Shown here piece after piece: positions 10,555 to 21,500 of a stretch of 46,129 bases of DNA (position 1 is its first letter; each line of letters opens with the position of its first letter). Under the pieces are notes generated by a model. The model saw only the letters and a program-made list of their open reading frames with translations. It was not told the origin of the DNA and made no database searches. Where the stretch lies: NCBI GenBank assembly GCA_049724395.1, contig JAUGWO010000261.1:1-46129 (forward strand), written 5' to 3'. This DNA is from Spongospora subterranea f. sp. subterranea. Lineage: Eukaryota; Endomyxa: Phytomyxea; Phytomyxea; Plasmodiophorida. Made by a program: the position numbers and the translations under genes.

Positions 10555-10628
10555 GTCTCCGTAACTCAGTCGGTTAGAGTGTTGGTCTTATGAGCCGAAA
10601 GTCGCGGGTTCAACTCCCGCCGGGGACA
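10555..10628 (+). tRNA. tRNA-Ile (anticodon UAU)
   Basis: 74 bases fold as a cloverleaf: acceptor GTCTCCG with CGGGGAC, discriminator A, D stem ACTC/GAGT, anticodon stem TTGGT/GCCGA around the loop CTTATGA, variable loop AAGTC, T stem GCGGG/CCCGC with loop TTCAACT. The anticodon at loop positions 34-36 is TAT, reading AUA isoleucine codons. No intron is present, whereas tRNA-Ile(UAU) genes of many eukaryotes carry one, and position 37 is G where A is usual. Stem pairing is good, so the gene looks intact; isotype confidence is a little lower than structural confidence. Confidence 0.85.
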
Positions 10629-12000
10629 GCAACTTTTTGATTATTTTTGATTTCTGGACCACTAAATAAAGTTTTACAAAGGTCATGTTTCGCTCGAAAT
10701 TTTGTTTCGAGTTTCTGAAACTGGCTCACTAAAACCTGATTTTCTCTTTTTTTTCCTATGTCTACAAACAACTGTTAATGTTTTGCCTGATTTTAAATGG
10801 TTTGCCTTTGAAGTATTTGACCTACACTTGATATGGAAGACGCTGGTGAATCGCGCCCATTGGAATAAAAATTTGTGTAATAGTTTGTGGCGCGGTGAAT
10901 TCCAGCACCAAGTTTTGTTGACCAAACGGCGACAAGAATGTTTTCAAACCTTCATATGCAGTAAGTAAGACAAATACCAAAGTTGCAAGCAGAAACATTT
11001 CCAAGGTATATAACATACATGAACTTGACAGGGAAAAATCACTCGAAAGTAACAAGGCCGTCACCGCTGTCGATAACTTCGAACATGGTGAGCGACATCG
11101 ATCCTGCTGAGCAACTAACCATAAGCATATACGTATTTGATTCTGGAAAACAGCGCCGTGCACATTCACGCCGAAGATCATATTTCAGCCGCTATGAGCA
11201 ATATGCGGATATGCGATGCGATTACGCCATACAGCGTGCCGACCGTCAGATGTTTGAGCTCCTATTTTACGTCGTGATTGATACTTAGATAGGTGATACC
11301 TACCATGGGGATGCTCAAATATGCTGATTCCATTAAATGCAGAACTCATTGAAGTTTTTCGGCAACCGGCAAACGCACTGGTCGTGCCATGACCACGTTG
11401 ATTCTTGGTAATTATCCGCGTTTTAGTGTAGCGCGCGCTCAGTCCACTGCAATTGAGCCCGACGAGGGGCAAAGTTTAACTGAAAATCTGGAACATATCT
11501 GGTTGCATGATGACAAAAAACTTTTTAACAGCAGAGAGGGCATACTGATGAGAAGGTTGCTTCGGAATAAACGAACAGCGGGCATGATCAATTTTCCCAG
11601 GCCAGGAAAGAAGAGGAGACCATATTCGTTGCTTGGCCCAGTTCACCACTACCAATTCATCGGCAACGACCCGTTGAACAATTCAGACTGATGAATTGCT
11701 TGACCCCTGAAGGAAGACCCGGTCATATGTCGAGTCCAGACCCACTGCCTATTGGCATAGCACAGCATGGCACCAACAACAGACAGTGCAAATATAACTA
11801 CCCTGTCACTGGTGGATGACCATTTGCCGAGATTCGTACAGCGCAGCGGTGCAACGAAATGGGGAGATCTATAATGGGGTTAGACACAGTCACGATTCAC
11901 CACCTTGTCAACCCCTTCTATGTGCGCTTTGAGTAACGTACACAGATATCACCCATGGCACCAGCCTGGATATGCTCCACAGAGCAACTTAGAAAACCAA
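10629..12000. other. Unassigned stretch after tRNA-Ile, with one hydrophobic minus-strand frame
   Basis: A minus-strand frame at 10822-11181 (119 codons) contains a long hydrophobic run (MFLLATLVFVLLTAY) that could be a membrane segment. A plus-strand frame at 11389-11691 (100 codons) is polar and basic. Neither has a recognisable family motif, and no flanking exon could be joined confidently. Either could be an exon of an unrecognised gene. Confidence 0.25.
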
Positions 12001-12178
12001 TGTTCCGCGAAACTCGGTAGCACATCTGATTAGAAACAATGGGAAACTCGGTAGCACATCTGATTAGAACAATTGTTCCAGGAAACTCGGTAGTACATCT
12101 GATTAGAAACAACGGGAATCTCGGTAGCACATCTGATTGGAAACAATTGTTCCGGGAAACTCGGTAGATATCTGACCT
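12001..12178. repeat. Tandem repeat, ~36-bp units in a 73-bp higher-order period
   Basis: About five units share the core GAAACTCGGTAGCACATCTG. Units beginning TGTTCC occur at 12001, 12074 and about 12147, a spacing of 73, with a related unit lacking that start in between (about 12039 and 12112). The array therefore has a two-unit higher-order period. Unit differences are scattered, so it is not brand new. It sits in non-coding sequence downstream of eL32. Confidence 0.85.
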
Positions 12179-12541
12179 CACTGCTGTAATACGAGACGGA
12201 AAGTTCCTTGTTGATCTAAAAGACGCCTTTGATTTAACTGGGTTTGGTGATTGACTGAGTGGTTGTTATGGCAAAAGCGGTGCCAAAACTGAACTGGGTC
12301 CACATGAAGATTGGGATCGAAGATCAGACCCTTTACGGATATGCTTTGCTGAAAAGGGAAAAGCATTGTAAAGCTTTTGAGAAGAACGATTTCCATCGCA
12401 GGTTTGGAAATCCATTGACAAAGTTATTGCAGAATGAATGAACTAAAAATAGATATGTATAAGTTGGAAAGTCGAAGACTTGGAGTATCTAATAAAGGAA
12501 AATGGATGTTGTATTTTTAGACAGATCTAGATGTAGAAGGT
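12179..12541. other. Sequence downstream of eL32, small plus-strand frame
   Basis: A 60-codon plus-strand frame (12259-12441) has no recognised motif. The last part is the presumed 3' UTR and terminator region of eL32 on the minus strand. Confidence 0.3.
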
Positions 12542-13200
12542 CTATTCGTTCTCTTCGGTACGAACCTTGGCGTTTCCATTGATTACCTTGATGTTTAACT
12601 GAGCAGCTCGCTCGCAGATCGCCTGCACAAACAAATCAACACATCGTTAAGCGGCCCAAAATATATTATGGTTTACCTTGCGGCTGCGAACTGACACCTG
12701 AGACTTGATCTCGGCGGCGTATGTGCGGTTGTGCATCATCAGCAGTTCCAGTTCCTAAACGTGGAGGTATTCGCTACGGTTCAATTGGAAACAACAATGA
12801 TGAGACCCACCTTCATGTTGGCAACCTGGAATTTCTTGAATCCGTTGGGAAGGATGTGTTTGTGCTTGGTGTTGGTACCATAACCACAGTTGGCCATCTT
12901 GATGTTGTCACGGAAACGACGGCGAACACGGGAATCGATACCCTAAACAGCAGTACAAAGCATCAGAATTGCGGCTAGATAGAAAGCGCGTATATATAAA
13001 ACAAACAAAGCCAATATCCAAGAATTGTTCAGAATGCGGAAGCAATGGAAAAAAGGCATCGTTGCAATCGGCAAATAGATAATTCCGACTTTTGGGCGGC
13101 GCCATTTCAAGGGAACGCGCATAAAATTGAAGGCCTGGTGGCGGATGAATTTCGCCTGGCGCTTCTTGATGACATTGTGGCGGACGAGAGGGGACACCAT
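12542..13200 (-). CDS. RPL32: 60S ribosomal protein L32 (eL32)
   Basis: Minus-strand gene with four coding exons and about 134 residues, the normal eL32 length. Exon 1 (13200-13090) begins [15 protein letters not shown] and carries the conserved KFIRHQ and WRRPKG segments; the family signature [11 protein letters not shown] follows at the start of exon 2, then GYGTNTKHK, the [11 protein letters not shown] block, and [10 protein letters not shown] before the C-terminal EENE. Introns are 13089-12943 (147 nt), 12810-12755 (56 nt) and 12676-12623 (54 nt), with starts GTCGGA, GTGGGT, GTAAAC and ends TTTAG, TTTAG, GCAG. The protein is a structural component of the large cytosolic ribosomal subunit. 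It is divergent from UBA1 with about 1.5 kb between the starts. Confidence 0.95.
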
Positions 13201-14674
13201 TGTTTGTCACGAACGCTTGCCAATCAGCGAGATCACCAACAATTAAGAGGCAACACGAAGTCCGCACGGAGTCCGCTGCGGATCTGACCTATATCACCAA
13301 CCCCCTAGTATTGGCCAAACGCACCAGAAACTGACCCTTGCTTGCCACAGGCAACCAATTAGTGAAATTCAAAAAAAGAACAGATTATATTGGACGTCGA
13401 GACGTATTTCAATGCTGGAAGAGTTTAATTTTATCCACTTCGACGACAAAACATATACTTTCATTGAATCGAAGCAAGATCACCCCATCAGGTGTTGTGA
13501 AATAAATGGTGAAATATATCTTCGAACTGCGATGGACGCGTTGACGGGCTCGACTACTGAGAAATTCTCTTACGCTCTTGTTATTTAGGACAAGGCTATC
13601 ATGAACCAGGCATTTAGCGTTGCCTACAGCAGGCCTCCTGTTCGATTGTAAAATACATGTCGTGCAGGACCTTAGAGCGTATTAATTGTTAGTATTAGAT
13701 TATAGGTGATTCATTCCCTTTCCTGGAAGGTGAGGTGGCATACTTTTGGAGAATATCAATGGCTCGGTGCGATATGTTTTTTGCGTTAGATGGTATTTCA
13801 GGCTCAATACTCTCAACTTACTCTGAAGCAGGGCGCAATTTGGCCTGCTCAATACCTCCGAACCGCGTTTTACGTATTAGATATAAAAACGATTGCCCAT
13901 TTACCAAGGCTAGGCCATTTTGGTAACAAGTCAAAACAGCATATCTGGGCGTTGCCTTCGGCGCCCAGCTAAAACCCCATACCGATTGGGTCAGTGGGCA
14001 TCCAACCAAACAACTCGTGGCCATGATATCAATCTTGCATTGATGGGGATAAGACCAACAGTATAGAAGCCGGTTTGAGGTGAGATCCGATCATAGGCGG
14101 AGAACGAAAAAAAAAGAGAAATGTACAAGCAAAGAAATGCTCATCTGACATGCAGGATAATGTGGTTGCGGCATAAAATAGGACAGTATTCAAGGGGGCT
14201 GACACCAGTAAAATCTGTGAGCACATCATCTTTTAAAACACTGTATTTAGAGACCGAATTGTTTTGCGGAATTCCCCGAAAATAGCATAACAAACGCAGG
14301 TTGTTTGACCTCTTTATTGTTGAAAAGGGGCGACCTAATAATCGTGGAAAAACCTATCTCAAGAGTTTCACAGCGACCAAATGACTCCAATTTTTCTTGT
14401 CATATGTCGTGATGGAACATTTCAGGTTACGCGTGGCGCCAGGCCGGAGGAAATGCTTGTCTGAACCGGAGGGCTATTGCGCAGCCTTCACTATTCTCAA
14501 CCAGACATCGCGACGACTTACATAGGGTGACTCTGATCACCATCGTTACCCTGACAGCTATCCTGACTCTCTGTCGACCGTCATCTGTGTTACCCGTTCA
14601 CAATCAACCTGGTGTCTACCCCCAGGCGACCACTCTAACGCAGAACACGATCGAGTTCCATCATAGAGAGAATA
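13201..14674. other. Divergent intergenic region between eL32 and UBA1
   Basis: Presumed to hold both promoters. It is long for this otherwise compact stretch. A 58-codon plus-strand frame at 13412-13588 starts MLEEFNFIHFDDKTY and has a protein-like composition, but no family or splice partner is evident. Other frames are short. No recognisable repeat. Confidence 0.3.
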
Positions 14675-17600
14675 ATGGTTCAACATCAGTCAGATAACGC
14701 CCAAGATGCGGTTGTTCACAGCGCCGACTACCTGGACCTATACTCGAGGCAAATCGGAGCATACGGCCTCGAACTTATGAGCCGATTGTCACAATTGCAG
14801 ATCTTGATATGCGGTGTGAAAGGCATTGGTGTGGAAACCGCGAAAAACGTCAATTCTTGCTGGACCGAAACAGGTCCGATTTTTTTGATAACCGAAGTTT
14901 ACATTATTTAATCATATGTAAATGCAGGTCGTTTTGTACGATCCAGAGCCTGCCTCTATTCGGGATTTACAGACCAATTTCTATTTAACTGCTGAGCATG
15001 TTGCCCAAAAGACTGGGCGTGCAAGTGCATGCGTCAATAATCTCGCTACTCTCAATCCTTATGTCCAAGTTAAAGTACTCTTACCTTCATTCGTATTCGC
15101 CTTTGCATGACTAGCGATTTAGGTCTACACCGGGGCTCTTAATAGCGATATAATCAAGCAATTTCACGTCGTGGTTATAACGTCTGATATGTCGCGAGAA
15201 GTTTGTCATCAGTGAAGTTAACTTACATATCGCAGGATCAAATGTTTGCTTAGGAACTTACTACGATAAACGAAATTTGCCACTCCAATTCCATCAAATT
15301 TATTTACGGATGGACAGGCGGTGCCGTTTCATCCATATTTTCTGACTTTGGACCTTCGCACATAGTACGGCATCCATTACCAGTTTCCAATTTGTCAACG
15401 TCATATTTATGCATGTCCCCAGGTGACAGATCCAGATGGCGAACCTTCTCGCATCAACGTCGTGCAACACATTTCCAAAACTGGTCCCTTTCTTTCAACT
15501 CCGCCTTTTCTTCTGCTCTTAATATCGCCACTTGTTTAGGTGTTGTCACTGTTGTAGGAAACCGCCATCGTCTCGATGATGGAGATCATGTCAAGTTTGA
15601 TGAACTGGAAGATGATCTGGAAAAGTAACATGTTCAATTCTATCGTGTTTTCGCTAACGTCTCGTTTTATTTAGGCTAAACAGCGTGTCGATGCCTGATC
15701 ATCCACCTAGGTGCATTGCTGTGGTAGTTTTGTGCTTGCCCTTTTTAACTTTGCACAGCAATGTTTTCCAAATCAAGAGAATGTTTGGGTCTTCCCGCGG
15801 TGCGGATGGGAAATCACGTAGCATTTTGTTGCCGGATCGTTTTCAGCTTGTCGATTTTCCAAAATTGTCCGCTGATTATTCTGGTTCTGGGATGATATCA
15901 CAGGTATGAATTGTAGCTTCCTTGCTTCTCTGTCTGTGATTCCTTCTTCTAGGTGAAACTTCCACGTTCCTTAAATTTTCGTACTTTTCGCGAATCATGC
16001 GTTAATCCCGTAACTCCCGAACAGTTTATGGGAATGGCTCACATGGACATGAACAAGGTTTGATTATTTTTGTTAGCTGATGCCTTCTTACTGATATCGG
16101 TGCTGCAGTTGCTGACTAGTAATCGAGGAGCGCAACTTCACTTTGGACGATTGGCTCTCTGGCGATTCTGCACTATGAATAATGGCAATCTTCCTAAGCT
16201 TCACGATGGGCAAGATGCTGAACAATGCGTTGTTTTTGCAAAAGAAATCGCCCAAGAACACCAGGCTGCAGAAAGTGTATTTCACGCATTATGGTTCAAA
16301 GGATCCAAGTTAAGTATCTCTATTAGGGGTCAAGTCTTACCGTTGACTCGATTGACGAAGATGTAATTTTCAACATGGCGTTGTATGCGCAAGCTGAGCT
16401 TCCAGGATTCACAGCTTTCGTCGGTGGAATTCTTGCGCAGGAATGCGTTAAGGTACATCTTACCTGTAGTTGCCGTTACATGTTGAAGTAATTGACGTAG
16501 GCGGCTGGGAAATATATGCCTTTGAACCAATGGCTGCATCACGACGCTTTGGAGCTTATAACAGCATCACCTGCACCTTTGACAGATAAACTATTAAACG
16601 ATGCTACGCAGACGCGATATGATCATCAAATCGCAATATTTGGCAGAGAGTTTCAGAAGCGCTTATCAAATCAAGTATTGTTCTTTTACGTAAACTCATT
16701 TTTTCAGTGCTCATTGCAACAATTAGGTCTGGTTCCTAGTTGGTGCTGGAGCGCTTGGCTGTGAGTATATAAAGGAAATTGCCTTGATGGGTTTGGGATC
16801 TGGAGAGAAAGGGTACATTCATGTCACTGATATGGATCGGATTGAGGTATATATGTTTTGTCGTTACTGTGCTAATTTGACTTGGTCAATAGGTCAGCAA
16901 TTTGAACCGACAGTTTTTATTTCGAAGAGACAATGTTGGTCAGTCGAAATCAGCTTGCGCTACCCAAGCTGCTTTTGTGATGAATAATGATTTGCGGTTT
17001 CACACTTATGAAGTTGGTATCCAATAATAGAAAATGACAATCAGTCGGTGATAGCTGTTTAGGTTGCTGTCGGTCCTGATTCAGAGGACGTTTTTGATGA
17101 TGAATTCTGGTCAAGTCTGGACGGTGTTTGGAACGCTCTTGATAATGTAAAAGCGAGACAGTATACGGATTCTATGTATGACCGAAGCTGTAACACGTTG
17201 TGCATGTTTTTAGTTTAATTTTCTGCCAGGTGTGTCAATTTTGAAAAACCTTTATTGGAATCCGGTACCCTTGGCACAAAGGCGAACTGCGAGATCGTCG
17301 TTCCTTTTCAAACGCAATCCTATTCTGAGCAAAAAGAGCAAGAGGAAGATTCCATTCCGAGTTCGCGTGTATCGACCTTATGTATCAAAAGAATTAATTT
17401 GTTTTTGCAGTGTGTACGCTTCGGAATTTCCCTCATTTCACGGAACACTGTATTGAATGGTCGCGGGCTCAGTTCTCTGATTGGTTTTCCGATATTCCGT
17501 CGGAGTTCAATTCCCTCGTTCAAAATCCAGATATGTTTTTTAAGCAACTTGTCAAAGAAGGTAATTCTTCAGTTCAGGTATGTTTTCAATTTTTACTGTA

Positions 17601-19221
17601 CTTGTATTCATCCAGGTAATTTCTTGCTGTGTAGCTTCAGTCTCTACGACGCCTCACTGTTCTTCTGAACGAATTCAAAAACGGTCAATTGCCAAGTTTC
17701 CAGACTGCTGTTAAATTTGCATGCGAACGATTTACCGAGCAGTTCCGCGACCGCATAAACGACCTCATCTACACATTTCCTCAGGTGCGTTCTGCCATAA
17801 AACCTCACTGTAACTGCTTACATTTTCTTGCTGTTTAGGATTACAGAAAAGTTGATGCAGAATCGGGTGCCGATTTGGGGCCTTTCTGGACAGGCGAAAA
17901 GCGTTTCCCTCGGTCCGCGGAAATTGATATTAACAATCCGTTACATATTGACTTTATTGCTGCTACATCAAACCTTTATGCGGTTATTTTCAACCTGCCT
18001 GAAGTACTCTTACAATGTTTTGCGTCGAGTTCAGCAAAATTTCAATGTTGTTTTAGGTACGCGACCGTGATGCTGTAATCGCCGTTGTGGCCAGCCAAAC
18101 GATCGCACCTTGGAAAGCTCCTGCAAAATGCAATATTCAACTTGAAGAAGGTCCTCCTGCCAGCCCCACTGATGATTCTGGTGAAGAAGAAACTGCTGAA
18201 CTTCTGGCATTGGAAACTTCTATTCGCAAACTGGATTTACAAAAAGTAGTTTTCGCCACTGTACAATATTATTCAATTCTGACATGTTGGATTGCAGGTT
18301 CCTCAACTTGTTCCTTTGGAATTCGAGAAAGACGACGATACTAATTTCCACATTGACTTTATTACCGCGGGATCAAATCTTCGTTCTTGGAACTACAGAA
18401 TCAAGGAGGCCTCTCGCCATACATGCAAAGTATTGCTTCTGTGTGCTTCTACCGTTCGATAATGCTTATGTTTACAGATGATTGCTGGAAAGATTATTCC
18501 TGCATTAGCTACGACTACAGCGATGATTTCTGGTTTGGTGTGTCTCGAACTTTACAAGGTTCGTTACGGATTTTTACTTCGAAATATTGGTTATGATTTA
18601 TGCCGTTAGGTTGTGTTGAAGTTAAAATCAGATCAAATGTCAAACGCGAATGTCAATTTAGCCGTTAATTCTTTTCAATCATTTGCACCACTAGACGCTG
18701 CGAAAGGCTAAAGCCCAGTTTGATGTCATAATGTGTGAAGAAATTAAACCGGTTCCTGATGGTTTCACAGTCTGGGATAAGGTTCGATTTACTTACCTGG
18801 TGTGATTTCATCCTCAAATAGATGGTTAGGTAAACATCGATGTTGGTGATGTCACTGTTGATGAATTTCTTGCTGCGGTGGAGCGAATTCATTTTGGCGT
18901 CAAAATCCAGCTGTTGTTTAAAAAAGGTGTTTACGCTATTCATGAGTAGAGCATTTATCTAACAATTCCATAGGTATCACCGACAGTATGATTAGCGCAG
19001 GCCAAGGTAAAGCCCTCTATAATGCCAACATTTACCTTGGCGCCGAAACGAAACAGCGATTTGCATCCTACCGAAAGCGGAATCTCAAAAGCCTGTATGA
19101 AGAATTATATGGACTGTTGCCTTCGCCGAAAAAGAGATTCGTGATGTTGGATGCAGTAGTCTCTGATGCCAGTGGAAATTCTTTGGTAATCCCACCAATC
19201 AAGTATATCTTCAAACTTTGA
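14675..19221 (+). CDS. UBA1: Ubiquitin-activating enzyme E1
   Basis: About 20 short-intron exons encode a protein of roughly 1,000 residues that can be followed along the whole length of UBA1. It activates ubiquitin by adenylation and thioester formation, the first step of ubiquitylation, in nucleus and cytosol. Visible parts in order: the inactive adenylation half ([25 protein letters not shown]), the four-helix region, the active adenylation half with nucleotide-binding VGAGALGCE (about 16750) and [16 protein letters not shown], the catalytic-cysteine motif [11 protein letters not shown] (Cys codon 17413-17415), [11 protein letters not shown], the [14 protein letters not shown] block, and the C-terminal ubiquitin-fold domain ending near KYIFKL. 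Introns are mostly 47-62 nt, for example 14874-14927. Oddities: one extra A near 14852 and one extra base near 18703-18707 shift the frame within conserved sequence, and the intron at 16309-16334 would be only 26 nt. These may be assembly errors. Confidence 0.93.
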
Positions 19222-19355
19222 CAATACCTTTAATACACTGTTATATTGTATGTGATTATACGTACTGCCAACTGCTGGTATTGAATATTTGAAAAACAGA
19301 GAAAAAAGTTCTGTAATTCTCAAGAATCCATAGTTGATGCATCATTTTTAGACAA

Positions 19356-20318
19356 TTATTGTGTTTTTTTGCTGCCCCGTGCCTTTTTCAGCATACGTTC
19401 TCCTTTGCGCAAGATTTTCATGAACCAGAAAAGGTTAATGAGGTTGAAGAAAATTGTGACTGAATACAGGAGGATCTGGTTATGAATGGACAGTTCTAGC
19501 AATGCATCTAAATGCACCCAATTGTATACGATGAAAGACAGCGAAACACCGATTCGGAAAACGATCCATTGGAAAACAAACAAGCCACACAGACACTTGG
19601 TCATGACATTATTGCCGAGGCATTTGGCTTTTTCTAGAACATATAGCCTGAACGAGATATAACATATTACAACTTCAATGCAACGGTCAATGTCGACTGA
19701 TTGAGTTTTCGTACAGATGGAGTAATGGCGTGGTATATTCGCTCAGCATTAGGACGGCTACGAGGAATCCGCCCACTTCGCCTGTCAAGGTAAAATATTC
19801 CCCGCCTGCTGCAAATACGTGATGGAGCAGCATCGGCAACTCGGATTTCCAACTTCGACCTGATATCTTGGTCAGCGAATGAACCGAGCGCAATTGACAG
19901 CGTTGTCAGCCGACCTTTGGCGTGACACCAATGCAGCAACGCGACGGTGTCGAACAGGAAATAACCAAGGGACGCCGATATGATGAACGTAGAGCAGCTA
20001 TAATGAGATAAAAATGGATTTTCCAGGTGGTCGAACAGTAAAGAGTAGTTGAACGGTAAAGCGAGCCACATTGCATGAACTGCGCTAACAACACGGATTG
20101 ACGCATCCTGTTTGATGGCGTCAATTTGGGAAGTTCAACCTTGATAAATAGCTTACCTCAACATCGACCGAATTTAATCCTCTGGAGTGGATCCATCGGT
20201 AGAGCGAGATATACGATATCGCATAGACGATAAGGCAGGCCCCGAGCCCCATTAGGAACATAGCCGGGCAGAACATCCCCCTGGCCTGGCTATAGACAGC
20301 GCAGGAGAAGTCCAGCAT
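19356..20318 (-). CDS. TLC-domain (TRAM-LAG1-CLN8) membrane protein, TLCD4/TMEM56-like
   Basis: Four coding exons join in frame on the minus strand (introns include 20156-20108, 49 nt, and one starting GTCGGC and ending CCAAG). The protein is about 270 residues with five or more hydrophobic segments. The TLC pattern is clear: SLGYFLFDTVALLH, then LPMLLHHVFAAGGEY, GEVGGFLVAVLMLSEYTTPLL, and later hydrophobic helices ending LFWFMKILRKGERMLKKARG. The double His and the S-E-(Y/F)-(S/T)-T-P motif are family hallmarks. Members are multi-span ER or plasma-membrane proteins involved in lipid handling; ceramide synthases share the fold but lack of their longer catalytic motif argues for a TLCD4-like protein. 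The start at 20318 (MLDFSC) is the first ATG in frame. It ends 135 bases from the UBA1 stop, tail to tail. Confidence 0.85.
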
Positions 20319-20866
20319 CGGTCGCGTTTGTGATTTTCTCTTTGCTGCGAACGTGGCGCGGCGGGGCAGCGACAAGGACAGCCTGGCAAGGCAAAGCTGG
20401 CGACAACCACACCAGTCGGCTACTGCGTCGAATATAGTGACGCTGACGCGCGCACCCTGATTCTTGTCGCCAACGTGGTTTCCACTGTGAATCCTTTAGT
20501 TATCGTCGGTGCATCATTCCATAAGGCATATAGGGGACGGTTGGATTCCCAAATAGTGTTGGGTGAATGGGATCAGGGGAACCTCCGGCCGGCGGTTTTA
20601 ATCCGAAGTCAATCTCTCGAGGAGTGGCGATCGACCCGATGATTCGATATCATGACAGGGATGAGCCATTCGCTGCTTCACGCCGCATCCGTTCCCCCAA
20701 GCTGACCTGCCGAAGGGCTCTGGGAAACGGGTAATGATCCCTTGAAGGAACGGGGACCTAACTGTGATTCATTCCCAACGCCCATTCACATTTTCATGAT
20801 CATTCGCATCGAATGATCGCCGTTTGCGGTCATGTATCAAGGCCTTTACTATCAAACCTTTCTAAC
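20319..20866. other. No gene recognised (20.3-20.9 kb)
   Basis: Upstream of the TLC gene on the minus strand and thus its presumed promoter, merging into the decayed DDE transposon. Confidence 0.35.
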
Positions 20867-21500
20867 CTATTCTGCTGCTGCCAAACATTCATGTTGCCAG
20901 GGAGAGGTTTCCACTGCCATCAGCCCATAACTAACTGACGTTTGGCGTCCCATGAGTTGGACCACCCCCTGCTTCGTTTCAGAAAATGACAAACGAATCG
21001 CATGGTTGCCATAGAACATTGCAGTTAAATATTCAGTGGCAGGATGGCGCCAGCCATTGTCCATGAAGGTTTCAACTGGCCGCCATGGTCCTTTCGTATC
21101 CCTCGACGTTCTCTGAACATTTCAGGAAACACTGTGCGATCGTTCTATCCTTTCGGACCTGTCAGATGAACAGACCCCAGCAGCATCATCTGGCACCTGG
21201 GATAATGAGCGAAACTCATTCCTAAAGGCGATCGTTGGAGGCTGAATCGCCGCATGATCTTGATCCCCCAGCTACGCGAACAACCATCGTCATTCCTTCA
21301 CCACCGGAAACCACGTCTGCATATAGTTGACGTCATCGTCGCCCTTGAAGCCAAGTTTCTCCCCACATTATCCATGCTGATTGTTAACTGAGTCTCGTCA
21401 ACGTTTTCAACTAGACTCTTTGGACTAACAGGCAATTTTCCAGTGTTTGATGTCGTAAAACAATATCGAAACGCTCTTGAAAAGTCAAGATCCACCTGCC
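20867..21500 (-). mobile_element. Decayed DDE_1 (pogo/Tigger-like) transposase of a DNA transposon
   Basis: Minus-strand fragments in several frames match the order of a DDE_1 transposase: LVENVDETQLTIS with the first catalytic Asp (around 21390), then SGGEGMTMVVRVAG, AAIQPPTIAFRNEFRS, VPDDAAGVCSSDR, and FMDNGWRHPATEYL with the second Asp near 21055. The signature MTMVVR...IQPP is typical of a transposon family common in oomycetes and basal fungi. The frame must change more than once, for example at a run of five G near 21270, so the gene is not functional as sequenced. The third acidic residue and the N-terminal helix-turn-helix were not identified. No terminal inverted repeats were found. 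Confidence 0.6.

Noticed and set aside
12001-12178. CRISPR-like look of the tandem repeat
   Set aside because: Units are contiguous with no unique spacers, and the genome is eukaryotic.
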